23,082 nucleotides of DNA, from NCBI GenBank assembly GCA_050329975.1, contig JBHJOG010000104.1, forward strand, positions 1-23,082. Reading direction: 5' to 3'. Positions 15,368 to 22,888 of this stretch are shown here, piece by piece. The notes under the pieces were generated by a model. It had not been told where the DNA came from and ran no database searches. It saw only the letters and a program-made list of their open reading frames with translations. The DNA is from CALKHQ01 sp050329975. GTDB lineage: Bacteria > Pseudomonadota > Alphaproteobacteria > CALKHQ01. The position numbers and the translations under genes are program-made. The number at the start of each line of letters is the position of its first letter. The first letter of the stretch is position 1.

Positions 15368-16294
15368 TCAGCCGCCGACGAGGCCCGGCTCGACGCGGCT
15401 GACGTACCAGTTGCAGGCCCCCTCGTCGCGCTGGTCGCAAACCCAAGTGGTTTCCCCTTCACGGTAGAGCACGGCGCAGATGCCGAGCCCCTCCATGTCG
15501 ATGCGGCAACGCGCGCCGTCGATGATCTGGTAGCGGCCCGGCAGCGCGCGGCCGTCGTTGATAAGCCTGCTTTCGCCGCTGGGATCGAAATAGGTCGCAA
15601 CGGAGAAGCCGTTGCCGGCGTGGGTGTGGGTCAGGGTATTGCCGACCGACAGCGCCGTGATCGCCTCTGTCGTCAGCCGGGTCGCGCCCCGGGCCTCCAG
15701 TTCGGCGATGCTGGTCGGGCTCATCGCGGCGAGCCGCCGGACCTCCTCCACGATCGGATCCTCGGCCTGAGTCAGGGCCGTGGCCGCAGCGGTACCCCCT
15801 GCAGGGGCGGTGGTCTCCAGCACGGCCAGTTCGGCGACTTCGACCGGGATCGAGGGCTGCGCACGCAGGGCCGCAAGCTGTCCCCCCGAGGCAAGCGCGC
15901 CTGGGGCCGCGGACGTCGGCACCGCTCCGCCCTGATTCAGCGCCGCCGCCACCAGCGATCCACCGGTGGCAGGGCCGACGGGACGCGGCTCGGCCAGCGC
16001 CTGCTGCGGCGCGCTGACCGGCATCGGGCTGGCCAGGGCAGCCAGGGCAGGCGGCATGGGGCCGCGGATCACCGTGACGCCACCTTCCTCGGTGCGGGTC
16101 GGCTGCGACGCTTCGACCAGACGCGCCAGCTGGGCGGCGGCCGGCTGCTGCTCGATGACCGTCGCCTCGGCAGGAGCGATCTGATCCGCCACCGTCGGGC
16201 CGGCCGCGAGCTCGGACTCCGTTACGCAGCCCGCTGCCATACCGCTGGTGATCGCCAGCGTCAAACCGAGAGCGATGCGTTGCCAAGTCGTCAT
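15368..16294 (-). CDS. Putative lipoprotein with Ala/Pro-rich linker and C-terminal Cys domain
   Basis: This 308-residue protein starts with a lipoprotein-type signal (IALGLTLAITSGMAAGC), the Cys at residue 23 being the likely lipidation site although the lipobox (AAGC) is relaxed. Residues ~25-215 are low-complexity Ala/Pro/Gln/Thr sequence. The C-terminal ~90 residues form a small domain starting near SVGNTLTHTHAGNGFSVATY, with four cysteines (ARCRID, GLGICAV, TWVCDQ, GACNWYV). This resembles the short domain found at the end of many Rhodospirillales and rhizobial secreted proteins, where a GNT motif is followed by YFDPSG and disulfide-bonded strands. GGAG precedes the ATG by seven bases. 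It is divergent from thrS. Function is unknown. Confidence 0.75.
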   Translation of the reverse strand: MTTWQRIALGLTLAITSGMAAGCVTESELAAGPTVADQIAPAEATVIEQQPAAAQLARLVEASQPTRTEEGGVTVIRGPMPPALAALASPMPVSAPQQALAEPRPVGPATGGSLVAAALNQGGAVPTSAAPGALASGGQLAALRAQPSIPVEVAELAVLETTAPAGGTAAATALTQAEDPIVEEVRRLAAMSPTSIAELEARGATRLTTEAITALSVGNTLTHTHAGNGFSVATYFDPSGESRLINDGRALPGRYQIIDGARCRIDMEGLGICAVLYREGETTWVCDQRDEGACNWYVSRVEPGLVGG

Positions 16295-16395
16295 CCTGCT
16301 GCTCCATAGCCGCTGTCACGGCCCGCTGGCGGGCCCGGAATGCGTTCTGCACCATGCCATGATGGCGCATGCGGCTTGACGATTGGTTAACCACG

Positions 16396-16542
16396 ATGGC
16401 GGCAAGCGGCCAGTCTGCGCCGGTCATCTGCGCCGGTCCTGGCGAAGCCGCCGGGTGTTGCTTCGCGGACGGCGGCGGTTTAGGTATGCCCGGCGTCGCC
16501 GGCCTGGGCGACGCCTCTTTTTTGTCCTGTCGAGTGCTGTGA
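16396..16542 (+). CDS. Possible 48-codon upstream ORF in the thrS leader
   Basis: An ATG at 16396 opens 48 sense codons through the leader terminator and stops one base before the thrS ATG. It contains no Thr codon, so a classical Thr-codon attenuator is excluded. It lacks a strong ribosome site. Because thrS itself also lacks one, translational coupling through this frame is conceivable. Confidence 0.25.
   Translation: MAASGQSAPVICAGPGEAAGCCFADGGGLGMPGVAGLGDASFLSCRVL
16442..16478 (+). promoter_or_regulatory. Possible pseudoknot in the thrS leader
   Basis: GCGAAG (16442-16447) can pair with CTTCGC (16461-16466), while CCGCCG in that loop (16448-16453) can pair with CGGCGG downstream (16470-16478). 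This gives an H-type pseudoknot geometry just before the leader terminator, which could influence whether the terminator forms. Confidence 0.35.
16492..16523 (+). terminator. Intrinsic terminator/attenuator in the thrS leader
   Basis: GGCGTCGCC (16492-16500) pairs perfectly with GGCGACGCC (16507-16515) around GGCCTG, followed directly by TCTTTTTT (16516-16523). This is a textbook intrinsic terminator, 20 bases before the thrS ATG. The gene on its left is divergent, so the terminator can only act on a thrS leader transcript or an unannotated small RNA. Confidence 0.85.
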
Positions 16543-16543
16543 G

Positions 16544-18493
16544 ATGGTTGCGATCACGCTGCCGGACGGTTCGGTCCGCCGCTACGACCACCCGGTCAGC
16601 GGTGCCGACCTTGCCGCCGATATCGGCCCCGGGCTGGCCAAGGCCGCCCTGGCCATCAAGGTCGACGGCGCGCTCAGGGATCTGGCGACGTCGCTGGCCT
16701 CCGATGCCCGGGTGGAGATCGTCACCCGCGACCACCCGGATGCGCTGGAACTGCTGCGCCACGACTGCGCGCATGTGCTGGCAGAAGCGGTGCAGGAGCT
16801 TTATCCGGGCACCCAGATCACCTTCGGCCCGGCAACCGAAGAGGGCTTCTACTACGATTTCGCCCGTGACGAGCCGTTCACCCCCGACGATTTTGCCGCC
16901 ATCGAGGCCAAGATGCGCGAGATCGTGGCCCGCAATGAAGAGATCACCTGCGAGGTGTGGGAGCGCGACCGGGCCGTCGACTATTTCCAGGATCACGGCG
17001 AGCGGTTCAAGGCGGAATGGGTCGGCGAACTGCCGGCCGCCGAGCCCCTGACCATCTACCGACAGGGCAGCTGGCTCGACCTGTGCCGCGGTCCCCACCT
17101 GCCGTCGACCGGCAAGCTCGGCACCGCGTTCAAGCTGCTGAAGGTCTCCGGCGCCTATTGGCGCGGCGACCAGAATAACGCGCAGCTGCAGCGGATCTAC
17201 GGGACCTGCTGGCCGAGCGAGAAAGAGCTGAAGGCCTATCTGACCCGGCTGGAAGAGGCGGAGCGGCGCGACCACCGCCGGATCGGCCGCGAGATGGACC
17301 TGTTCCACATCCAGGAGGAAGCGGTCGGCTCGATCTTCTGGCATCCCCATGGCTGGACGCTCTACCGGCTGTGCGAGAGTTACATCCGGCGCCGATTGGA
17401 GGCCGCGGGCTACGTGGAGGTGAAGACGCCGCAGCTGATCGATCGCAAGCTGTGGGAGCGCTCCGGCCATTGGGAGAAGTTTCGCGAGCACATGTTCGTC
17501 GCCGAGGTCGTGGAGAAGGGGGGCAGCGACGACGAGGGCCATCCCACGGGTATCCAGCACCTCGCCCTGAAGCCGATGAACTGCCCCGGCCATGTCCAGA
17601 TCTTCCGCCAGGGCCTGAAGAGCTACCGCGACCTTCCGCTCCGGCTCGCCGAGTTCGGCTCCTGCCACCGCTACGAGCCGTCCGGCGCATTGCACGGCAT
17701 CATGCGCGTGCGCGCCTTCACCCAGGACGACGCCCACATCTTCTGCACCGAGGGTCAGATCGAGGCCGAGACCAAAGCCTTCATCGACCTGCTGATGAGC
17801 GTCTATGCCGACTTCGGCTTTACCGACGTCCGCATCAAGTTCTCCGACCGGCCGGAGAAGCGCGCGGGCGACGACGCCACCTGGGATCGCGCGGAGAGCG
17901 CGCTGCTGAACGCGACCGGGGCTGCCGGAGTCGAGGCCGAGCTCAACCCCGGCGAGGGCGCGTTCTACGGACCCAAGCTCGAGTTCGTCCTCCGCGACGC
18001 CATCGGGCGCGACTGGCAGTGCGGCACGCTCCAGGCCGACTTCGTGCTGCCCGAGCGGCTGGACGCCGCCTATGTCGGCGAGGACGGCGAGAAGCACCGG
18101 CCGGTGATGCTGCACCGCGCCATCCTCGGCTCGTTCGAGCGCTTCCTCGGTATCCTGATCGAAAACTATGCCGGTCGCTTCCCGCTATGGCTGGCACCGG
18201 TGCAAGTGGTGGTGGCGACCATCGTCAGCGACGCCGACGGCTATGCTGAAACCGTTGCCGCCCGGCTGCGCGATGCCGGTCTGCGGGTCGCCCTCGACCT
18301 GCGCAACGAAAAGATCAACTACAAGGTCCGCGAGCACAGCCTCGCCAAAACGCCGATTATGGCGGTGGTCGGCCGACGCGAGGCGGAGGAACAGACGGTC
18401 GCCCTGCGCCGGCTTGGCCGGGCCGATCAGGAAGTCCTTGCGCTTGATACGGCGATTCATACACTTGTCGCGGATGCCCGGTCGCCCGGCTAG
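16544..18493 (+). CDS. thrS: Threonyl-tRNA synthetase
   Basis: This 649-residue class II synthetase charges tRNA-Thr. Domains in order are TGS (1-62), the editing domain (~65-240) with His73, His77, Cys181 and His185 in HDCAH and LCRGPH, the catalytic core (~250-545), and the anticodon-binding domain (~550-645, from APVQVVVATIVSD). The zinc ligands Cys347 (MNCPGH), His398 (DDAHIF) and His524 (MLHRAILGS) are all present. The insertion VEKGGSDDEGHP (~323-334), between the motif around HMFVAE and the core, is a known feature of alphaproteobacterial ThrRS. The full set of catalytic and editing residues implies a normal enzyme. The start lacks a clear ribosome site, and an intrinsic terminator lies in its leader. 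infC follows after 141 bases. Confidence 0.98.
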   Translation: MVAITLPDGSVRRYDHPVSGADLAADIGPGLAKAALAIKVDGALRDLATSLASDARVEIVTRDHPDALELLRHDCAHVLAEAVQELYPGTQITFGPATEEGFYYDFARDEPFTPDDFAAIEAKMREIVARNEEITCEVWERDRAVDYFQDHGERFKAEWVGELPAAEPLTIYRQGSWLDLCRGPHLPSTGKLGTAFKLLKVSGAYWRGDQNNAQLQRIYGTCWPSEKELKAYLTRLEEAERRDHRRIGREMDLFHIQEEAVGSIFWHPHGWTLYRLCESYIRRRLEAAGYVEVKTPQLIDRKLWERSGHWEKFREHMFVAEVVEKGGSDDEGHPTGIQHLALKPMNCPGHVQIFRQGLKSYRDLPLRLAEFGSCHRYEPSGALHGIMRVRAFTQDDAHIFCTEGQIEAETKAFIDLLMSVYADFGFTDVRIKFSDRPEKRAGDDATWDRAESALLNATGAAGVEAELNPGEGAFYGPKLEFVLRDAIGRDWQCGTLQADFVLPERLDAAYVGEDGEKHRPVMLHRAILGSFERFLGILIENYAGRFPLWLAPVQVVVATIVSDADGYAETVAARLRDAGLRVALDLRNEKINYKVREHSLAKTPIMAVVGRREAEEQTVALRRLGRADQEVLALDTAIHTLVADARSPG

Positions 18494-18516
18494 CTCCCGA
18501 TGCCCGACCCTTGCGG

Positions 18517-18591
18517 GACGGCGCCTCGGAGCGGTAGGGCGTGCGTGCGCCGTCGCGCCAGCGTCGCGCGGATCCAGTCAGCAAGGATCCG
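18517..18591 (+). promoter_or_regulatory. Structured leader between thrS and infC
   Basis: Two stems are visible: GACGGCGC (18517-18524) with GCGCCGTC (18547-18554), and CGGATCC (18569-18575) with GGATCCG (18585-18591) around a nine-base loop. They precede the infC ribosome site at 18621. They may shape infC translation or end thrS transcripts; there is no U-tract. Confidence 0.35.
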
Positions 18592-18634
18592 GCGATGCAA
18601 CGAGGCGTGTCGAACCAACAGAGGAGATCGATAG

Positions 18635-19171
18635 ATAGCTAGACCCCCCCATGACATGGCGCCGTCACGCGATGGGCCACCGGTCAACGAAGGCATCCAC
18701 GCGACGCAGGTGCGTCTGGTTGGAGCGGACGGCGAAATGCTCGGCGTCTTCACCCGCGATGCCGCCATGCGCGAGGCCGAAGCGGCCGGACTCGACCTGG
18801 TGATGGTGTCGCCGAACGCCGACCCTCCGGTCTGCAAGATCCTCGACTACGGCAAGTTCAAATACGAAGATCAGAAGCGCAAGAACGAAGCACGCAAGAA
18901 GCAGAAGCAGATCTCCGTCAAAGAGATCAAGATGCGTCCCAACATCGATATCCACGACTACGGCGTGAAGATGCGCGCCATGGTCAAGTTCCTTGAGGAA
19001 GGCGACAAGGTGAAGGTCACCCTGCGCTTCCGCGGACGCGAGATGGCCCATCAGGAACTCGGCATGAAGGTGCTGGAACGGGTCAAGGAGGACCTGGATA
19101 CGCTCGGCAAGGTCGAGCAGTTTCCCCGCCTGGAAGGCCGCCAGATGGCGATGGTGATCGCGCCCCGCTGA
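18635..19171 (+). CDS. infC: Translation initiation factor IF-3, probable AUA start
   Basis: IF-3 binds the 30S subunit and enforces correct start-codon choice. The protein has the N-terminal domain (VRLVGADGEMLGVF, VSPNADPPVCKILDYGKF), the basic linker (EDQKRKNEARKKQKQ) and the C-terminal domain (TLRFRGREMAHQELGM). The first ATG at 18656 has no ribosome site nearby. GAGGAG at 18621-18626 is eight bases from an in-frame ATA at 18635, just after an in-frame stop, and the extra residues ARPPHD before MAPSRDGPPVN match IF-3 N-termini in related bacteria. With this start the length is 178, close to E. coli IF-3 (180), whose own start is AUU for autoregulation. I infer an AUA start serving the same feedback. 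rpmI and rplT do not follow. Confidence 0.93.
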   Translation: MARPPHDMAPSRDGPPVNEGIHATQVRLVGADGEMLGVFTRDAAMREAEAAGLDLVMVSPNADPPVCKILDYGKFKYEDQKRKNEARKKQKQISVKEIKMRPNIDIHDYGVKMRAMVKFLEEGDKVKVTLRFRGREMAHQELGMKVLERVKEDLDTLGKVEQFPRLEGRQMAMVIAPR

Positions 19172-19201
19172 CGCACGCCGGCAGACAACAGGACAATCGG
19201 A

Positions 19202-19227
19202 AACGGCGGTGCCTCGGCATCGCCGTT
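19202..19227 (+). terminator. Terminator-like hairpin after infC
   Basis: AACGGCGGTGC (19202-19212) pairs with GCATCGCCGTT (19217-19227), eleven base pairs with one G-T wobble around CTCG, then CTGGTTTCT. The U-tract is weak. It separates infC from the iron-transport permease. Confidence 0.65.
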
Positions 19228-19327
19228 CTGGTTTCTGCGACTGTGGATTCCGGGTAGCCGATCGCCGACGGCGAAGTTTCGCCCTGCCCTCCCCATGCGA
19301 CAGCGAAGCTCCTTGCGTCGAGGTGCC

Positions 19328-19346
19328 GCAAGTGAGACTTATTTGC
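19328..19346 (+). promoter_or_regulatory. Fur-box-like operator before the iron permease
   Basis: GCAAGTGAGACTTATTTGC is a 19-base inverted repeat in 9-1-9 form; the half-sites GCAAGTGAG and GCAAATAAG differ at two places. This closely resembles the GCAAATGAG-type Fur boxes of several proteobacteria. Its position 52 bases before the proposed TTG start fits iron-dependent repression. Confidence 0.6.
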
Positions 19347-19397
19347 ATGCAGGCGCCTCCCTGCGCCACCACACCGTCAGCAAGGAACCAAGCGGCG

Positions 19398-21128
19398 TTG
19401 AGCCAGCTCGCCCTCGATCCCGACGCACTTCTCGCGCGCCCGGCGACGAGCCCGCCTGCCTCACCTCCAATGCGCCGCGGGCTCGGCGGCTTTGGCTGGA
19501 CCGCGGCCGCGCTGGCTATCGCGATCGTCATCGCCTTGCCGGTGCTCTTCATCGTCTCCAGCCTCGGCTTCGCCAAGAGCGCGGTCTGGGACCACCTGAT
19601 CGAGACGGTGCTGGCTACCTATGTGGTGAATTCGCTGCTGCTGATGGTCAGTGTCGGCGCGGGCGTGATCGTCGTCGGCGCCGGGACGGCCTGGGTGGTG
19701 ACGATGTGCACGTTCCCCGGGCGGCGATGGTTGCAATGGGCGCTGCTGCTGCCGCTGGCGGCGCCGGCCTATGTCCTGGCCTATGTCTACACCGACCTGC
19801 TGGACTACAGCGGGCCGGTGCAATCGCTGCTGCGCGACCTCACCGGCTGGACCAGCCGCCGCGACTACTGGTTTCCCAGCATTCGCTCCCTGCCCGGGGC
19901 GGCGATCATGCTGACGCTGGCCCTCTATCCCTATGTCTACCTGATGACCCGTGCCGCGCTGCTGCAGCAGTGCGTCTGCGTGCTCGAGGTCAGCCGCACA
20001 CTCGGCTGCACACCCTGGCAGGCGTTCATCCGTGTGGGCGCCCCGCTGGCCCGGCCGGCGATCGCCGGCGGCACCGCACTGGCCCTGATGGAAACCCTGA
20101 ACGACTACGGCACGGTGCAGTATTTCGGGGTCCAGACCTTCACCACCGGCATCTACCGCACCTGGTTCGGTCTCGGCGACCCGATGGCGGCAGCCCAGCT
20201 CGGCACCGTGCTGGTGCTGTTCGTACTGGTTCTGCTGCTGCTTGAGCGCTGGTCGCGCCGGGCCGCCAGTTTCCAGCACGCCACCACCCGCTACCGCACC
20301 CTGCGCCCCCTGGAACTCGGCCCCGTGCGCCGCTGGCTGATGACAGGGATCTGTGTGCTGCCGATCCTGCTCGGCTTCGGCATCCCGTTCGGCAGCCTGG
20401 TCTTGCGCGCATTGGCGAACTTCGACGCCATCGACGATCCACGCTTCTACAACGCGGCCGGCGCCAGCATCATCCTCGCCACCGTCACTGCGGCCGTCGC
20501 CGTCGCCATCGCCCTCGTCCTCGCCTATGGCCGGCGCCAGCGTCCCAGCCCGACGCTGGCAGCGGCCACGAACGTCTCAACCATGGGCTACGCCGCGCCT
20601 GGCTCGGTGATCGCGGTCGGCGTGCTGATCCCGCTCACCGCTCTCGACAACCTGATCGACGGCATTTCCCGCGACCAGTTCGACACCCCGCTCGGCCTGA
20701 TCTTCACGGGTGGCATCGCCGCCCTGGTGTTCGCCTACCTGGTGCGCTTCCTGGCCGTCGCCCACAGCGCGATCGACGCCGGGCTGACCAAGGTGCGCCC
20801 GAGCTTCGACGGCGCGGCGAGCACGCTCGGCCATGGCAGCATCGCCCGCCTGTTCCGGATACACGTGCCGCTGATCGCAAGCGCGATGCTGACCGGCGCC
20901 ATCCTGGTCTTCGTCGACGTGATGAAGGAGCTCCCGGCGACGATCATCATCCGCCCCTTCAACTTCGACACCCTGGCCGTCCAGACCTACCGGTTGGCGA
21001 CCGAGGAGCGGCTCGACGAGGCAGCCGGTTATGCGCTGGCGATCATCCTGGTCGGGCTGGCGCCGGTGATCCTGCTGACCCGGCTGATGGCCCGTACCCG
21101 CCCCGGCGACCGGGGCGAGCCGGGCTGA
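19398..21128 (+). CDS. Ferric iron ABC transporter permease, two fused domains (FbpB/SfuB type)
   Basis: This inner-membrane protein has about twelve transmembrane helices in two permease halves. Each half carries an EAA loop: SRTLGCTPWQAFIRVGAPLA in the first and FDGAASTLGHGSIARLFRIH in the second. The fused layout is typical of FbpB/SfuB proteins of Fe(III) importers. The frame is open from 19209, but that start lies inside the infC terminator, and the region to ~19390 looks non-coding and contains the Fur-like box. I chose TTG 19398 (AAGGA at 19382-19386), giving 576 residues; ATG 19347 or 19470 are alternatives. The matching binding protein is convergent downstream. No ATPase gene is in the window. 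Confidence 0.88.
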   Translation: MSQLALDPDALLARPATSPPASPPMRRGLGGFGWTAAALAIAIVIALPVLFIVSSLGFAKSAVWDHLIETVLATYVVNSLLLMVSVGAGVIVVGAGTAWVVTMCTFPGRRWLQWALLLPLAAPAYVLAYVYTDLLDYSGPVQSLLRDLTGWTSRRDYWFPSIRSLPGAAIMLTLALYPYVYLMTRAALLQQCVCVLEVSRTLGCTPWQAFIRVGAPLARPAIAGGTALALMETLNDYGTVQYFGVQTFTTGIYRTWFGLGDPMAAAQLGTVLVLFVLVLLLLERWSRRAASFQHATTRYRTLRPLELGPVRRWLMTGICVLPILLGFGIPFGSLVLRALANFDAIDDPRFYNAAGASIILATVTAAVAVAIALVLAYGRRQRPSPTLAAATNVSTMGYAAPGSVIAVGVLIPLTALDNLIDGISRDQFDTPLGLIFTGGIAALVFAYLVRFLAVAHSAIDAGLTKVRPSFDGAASTLGHGSIARLFRIHVPLIASAMLTGAILVFVDVMKELPATIIIRPFNFDTLAVQTYRLATEERLDEAAGYALAIILVGLAPVILLTRLMARTRPGDRGEPG

Positions 21129-21138
21129 CCGGCGGGGC

Positions 21139-21170
21139 AAAAAAGTGCGGGCGGCCAGAAGGCCGCCCGC
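21139..21170 (-). terminator. Intrinsic terminator between convergent iron-transport genes
   Basis: GCGGGCGGCC (21147-21156) pairs perfectly with GGCCGCCCGC (21161-21170) around AGAA. On the minus strand the stem is followed by ACTTTTTT (A-tract at 21139-21144), so it terminates the binding-protein gene; it may also stop the permease transcript. Confidence 0.88.
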
Positions 21171-21209
21171 CGGGGATGGGGATATCCCGCCAGAAATCTC
21201 CCCCTCCCC

Positions 21210-22262
21210 TTATTTCCAGCCGACGCGATCGTAGATCATCACCGCCAGCGGGTTGTTTTCGCCCAGGACCGAAAGATTCAGCTGGTCCTGCTTGAAGTCG
21301 GGACCGACCCCTGCCATCGACAGTACCTGCATCACCTCCGGCGCGATCTCGGCTCCGGCCACGACCGGCAGCTCGAAGTTCCCGGCGGCGAAGTAGGACT
21401 GCGCCTCGGGGGTCACCAGATATTCCAGGAAGGCGACCGCGGCGTCATGGTTCGGCGCGCCGGCAACAACGCCAGCGCCCGAGATGTTGACGTGGGTGCC
21501 GCGATCGTCCTGGTTCGGGAAGATCGGAGTCAACGCCGCGACGATGGCCTGGCTCGCCGGATCCTGGTCGGGGATGTAGTGGGTGAAGTAGTAGTGATTG
21601 GCGACGGCGATGTCGCACTCGCCGCTTGCGGCGCCTGCCAGCTGATCGCGGTCGCCACCCTCGGGCTCCCGACCCAGATTCCCCAGCACGCCGGCGGCCC
21701 AGTCGGTCGCCGCCTCTTCCCCATGTGCGTCGATCAGGGACGCCATCAGGGACTGGTTGTAGATGTTGCTCGAGCTGCGGATACAGATGGTGTAGCCCAG
21801 ATCCGGGTCGGCCAGCGCCTCATAGGTCGCGATCGCCGACGGGTCGCTGACGGCTTCGGTGTTGTAGTAGATCAGCCGCGCCCGCTTCGACATCCCGAAC
21901 CAATATCCCTCCGGATGGCGCAGTTCGGCCGGGATCGCCGCCTCCAGCGCGTCCGACTGAACCGGTTCCAGGATTCCCGCCTCGACGGCGCGCCACAGGC
22001 GGCCGGCATCGACCGTGATGAACACGTCGGCCGGGCTGTTCGCACCCTCTCGCGTGATCCGCTCGATCAGTTCGTCCGCACTCGCCTCGATCAGGTTGAC
22101 TGTGATGCCGGTCTCGGCGGTGAAATTCTCGTACAGTTGCACGTCGGTGTCGTAGTGCCGGGCGCTGTAGACGTTGACCACGTCGTTCTGCGCCATCGCG
22201 GCGAGAGACGTGCCGGCCAGCGCCATCGCGGCGACCGGCAGCATGGTCACGGTTCTTGTCAT
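21210..22262 (-). CDS. Fe(III) ABC transporter substrate-binding protein (FbpA/FutA/IdiA family)
   Basis: This 350-residue periplasmic protein binds ferric iron and delivers it to an FbpB-type permease. Residues 1-24 are a signal peptide (VTMLPVAAMALAGTSLAAMA, before QNDVV). The mature start VVNVYSARHYDTD with Tyr37, and the Tyr224-Tyr225 pair in ANHYYFTHY, are the expected iron-coordinating residues of the FutA/IdiA group. RARLIYYNTEAV and the C-terminal NLSVLGENNPLAV are also family-like. The ATG at 22262 has GAGGGAGA about six bases upstream; an upstream ATG at 22322 overlaps the operator region. It faces the permease gene, the two ending 81 bases apart around a shared terminator. Fur control is inferred from upstream repeats. 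Confidence 0.93.
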   Translation of the reverse strand: MTRTVTMLPVAAMALAGTSLAAMAQNDVVNVYSARHYDTDVQLYENFTAETGITVNLIEASADELIERITREGANSPADVFITVDAGRLWRAVEAGILEPVQSDALEAAIPAELRHPEGYWFGMSKRARLIYYNTEAVSDPSAIATYEALADPDLGYTICIRSSSNIYNQSLMASLIDAHGEEAATDWAAGVLGNLGREPEGGDRDQLAGAASGECDIAVANHYYFTHYIPDQDPASQAIVAALTPIFPNQDDRGTHVNISGAGVVAGAPNHDAAVAFLEYLVTPEAQSYFAAGNFELPVVAGAEIAPEVMQVLSMAGVGPDFKQDQLNLSVLGENNPLAVMIYDRVGWK

Positions 22263-22306
22263 TCGAAATCTCCCTCTGGCGGTTCTGGGTTCAGGCAGAT
22301 GACCGA

Positions 22307-22383
22307 TGCGAACGATTGTCATCTGCAGCGCACCTTGGCGAAGCTGCGAACCGTTGTCAACGCGTGATGCGAACGGCTCGCAT
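22307..22383 (-). promoter_or_regulatory. Repeated TGCGAAC motifs, probable Fur operator region
   Basis: TGCGAAC occurs at 22307, 22345 and 22368. GCGAACGATTGTCATCTGC (22308-22326) is a degenerate 9-1-9 Fur-like site, and ATGCGAACGGCTCGCAT (22367-22383) has perfect six-base arms. They lie 45-121 bases before the binding-protein ATG, where an iron-responsive operator is expected. Confidence 0.5.
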
Positions 22384-22388
22384 AATCA

Positions 22389-22709
22389 CTATCGGTCCCC
22401 GACCAGATAGAGACCGACCACGCCGAAGATGATGACGCCGATGAACACCAGCTTCAGCGGACCCGTCGACTCGGCGAAGAAGAAGATGCCGATCGCGGCG
22501 GTCGCCGCCGTGCCGACGCCGGACCAGATCGCGTAGGTGATGCCGAGTTCCAGCCGCTTCAGGGTGACGATCAGCAGCGAGAACGCGCCAGCGTAGAGGA
22601 CGAATACGAGGACGGTCGGCGTGAGTCTGGAGAACCCGTCGGAAAGCTTCATGCTGGTCGTACCGGCGACCTCCAGCGCGATCGCGATCCCCAGCAAGAT
22701 CCAGCTCAT
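22389..22709 (-). CDS. Small multidrug resistance (SMR) efflux protein, EmrE-like
   Basis: This 106-residue inner-membrane protein has four transmembrane helices and works as a proton-coupled antiparallel dimer. The essential glutamate is Glu13 in LEVAGTTSMKLSDGF, and Tyr59-Ala-Ile-Trp62 in TYAIWSGVGTA matches the substrate-site aromatic residues of EmrE. The GTT after EVA and YAIWSG favour the EmrE/Qac drug-exporting branch over the guanidinium-exporting SugE/Gdx branch. I chose ATG 22709 because GGAGGAGGGG on the minus strand lies about five bases upstream and the length equals the family norm. The frame is open further upstream, but that extension is not SMR-like. Substrate is probably a lipophilic cation. 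Confidence 0.93.
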   Translation of the reverse strand: MSWILLGIAIALEVAGTTSMKLSDGFSRLTPTVLVFVLYAGAFSLLIVTLKRLELGITYAIWSGVGTAATAAIGIFFFAESTGPLKLVFIGVIIFGVVGLYLVGDR

Positions 22710-22888
22710 CTGCCCCTCCTCCGTTAGCTCCATGCGCGGATCTGGATGGCGGCAAGCGACCTTGCCGGTGATGGCCGGTGACCGGAAGTCGGTATAAGGT
22801 GCGTGCACCGCGCTGGATCTCGGCCGCGATCCAGCCACGATTGTAGCGCACATCCGCCTCTCACATCTGTTCCTGAAGGGAATCCTCG

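Noticed and set aside
16295..16543. T-box riboswitch or Thr-codon leader peptide before thrS
   Set aside because: No T-box core sequence or specifier loop is visible, and the only leader frame has no Thr codons. A terminator is present, but its trigger is unknown.
16424..18115. 563-codon minus-strand frame opposite thrS
   Set aside because: Antisense shadow of a well-supported ThrRS gene, with low-complexity Gln/Val/Asp content.
19209..19397. Upstream extension of the iron permease gene
   Set aside because: It starts inside the infC terminator hairpin and covers a Fur-like operator. The encoded residues are Arg/Cys-rich and unlike permease N-termini.
19172..19400. rpmI-rplT following infC
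   Set aside because: No L35 or L20 sequence is present; the next gene is an iron ABC permease. The operon is split, as in some other alphaproteobacteria.
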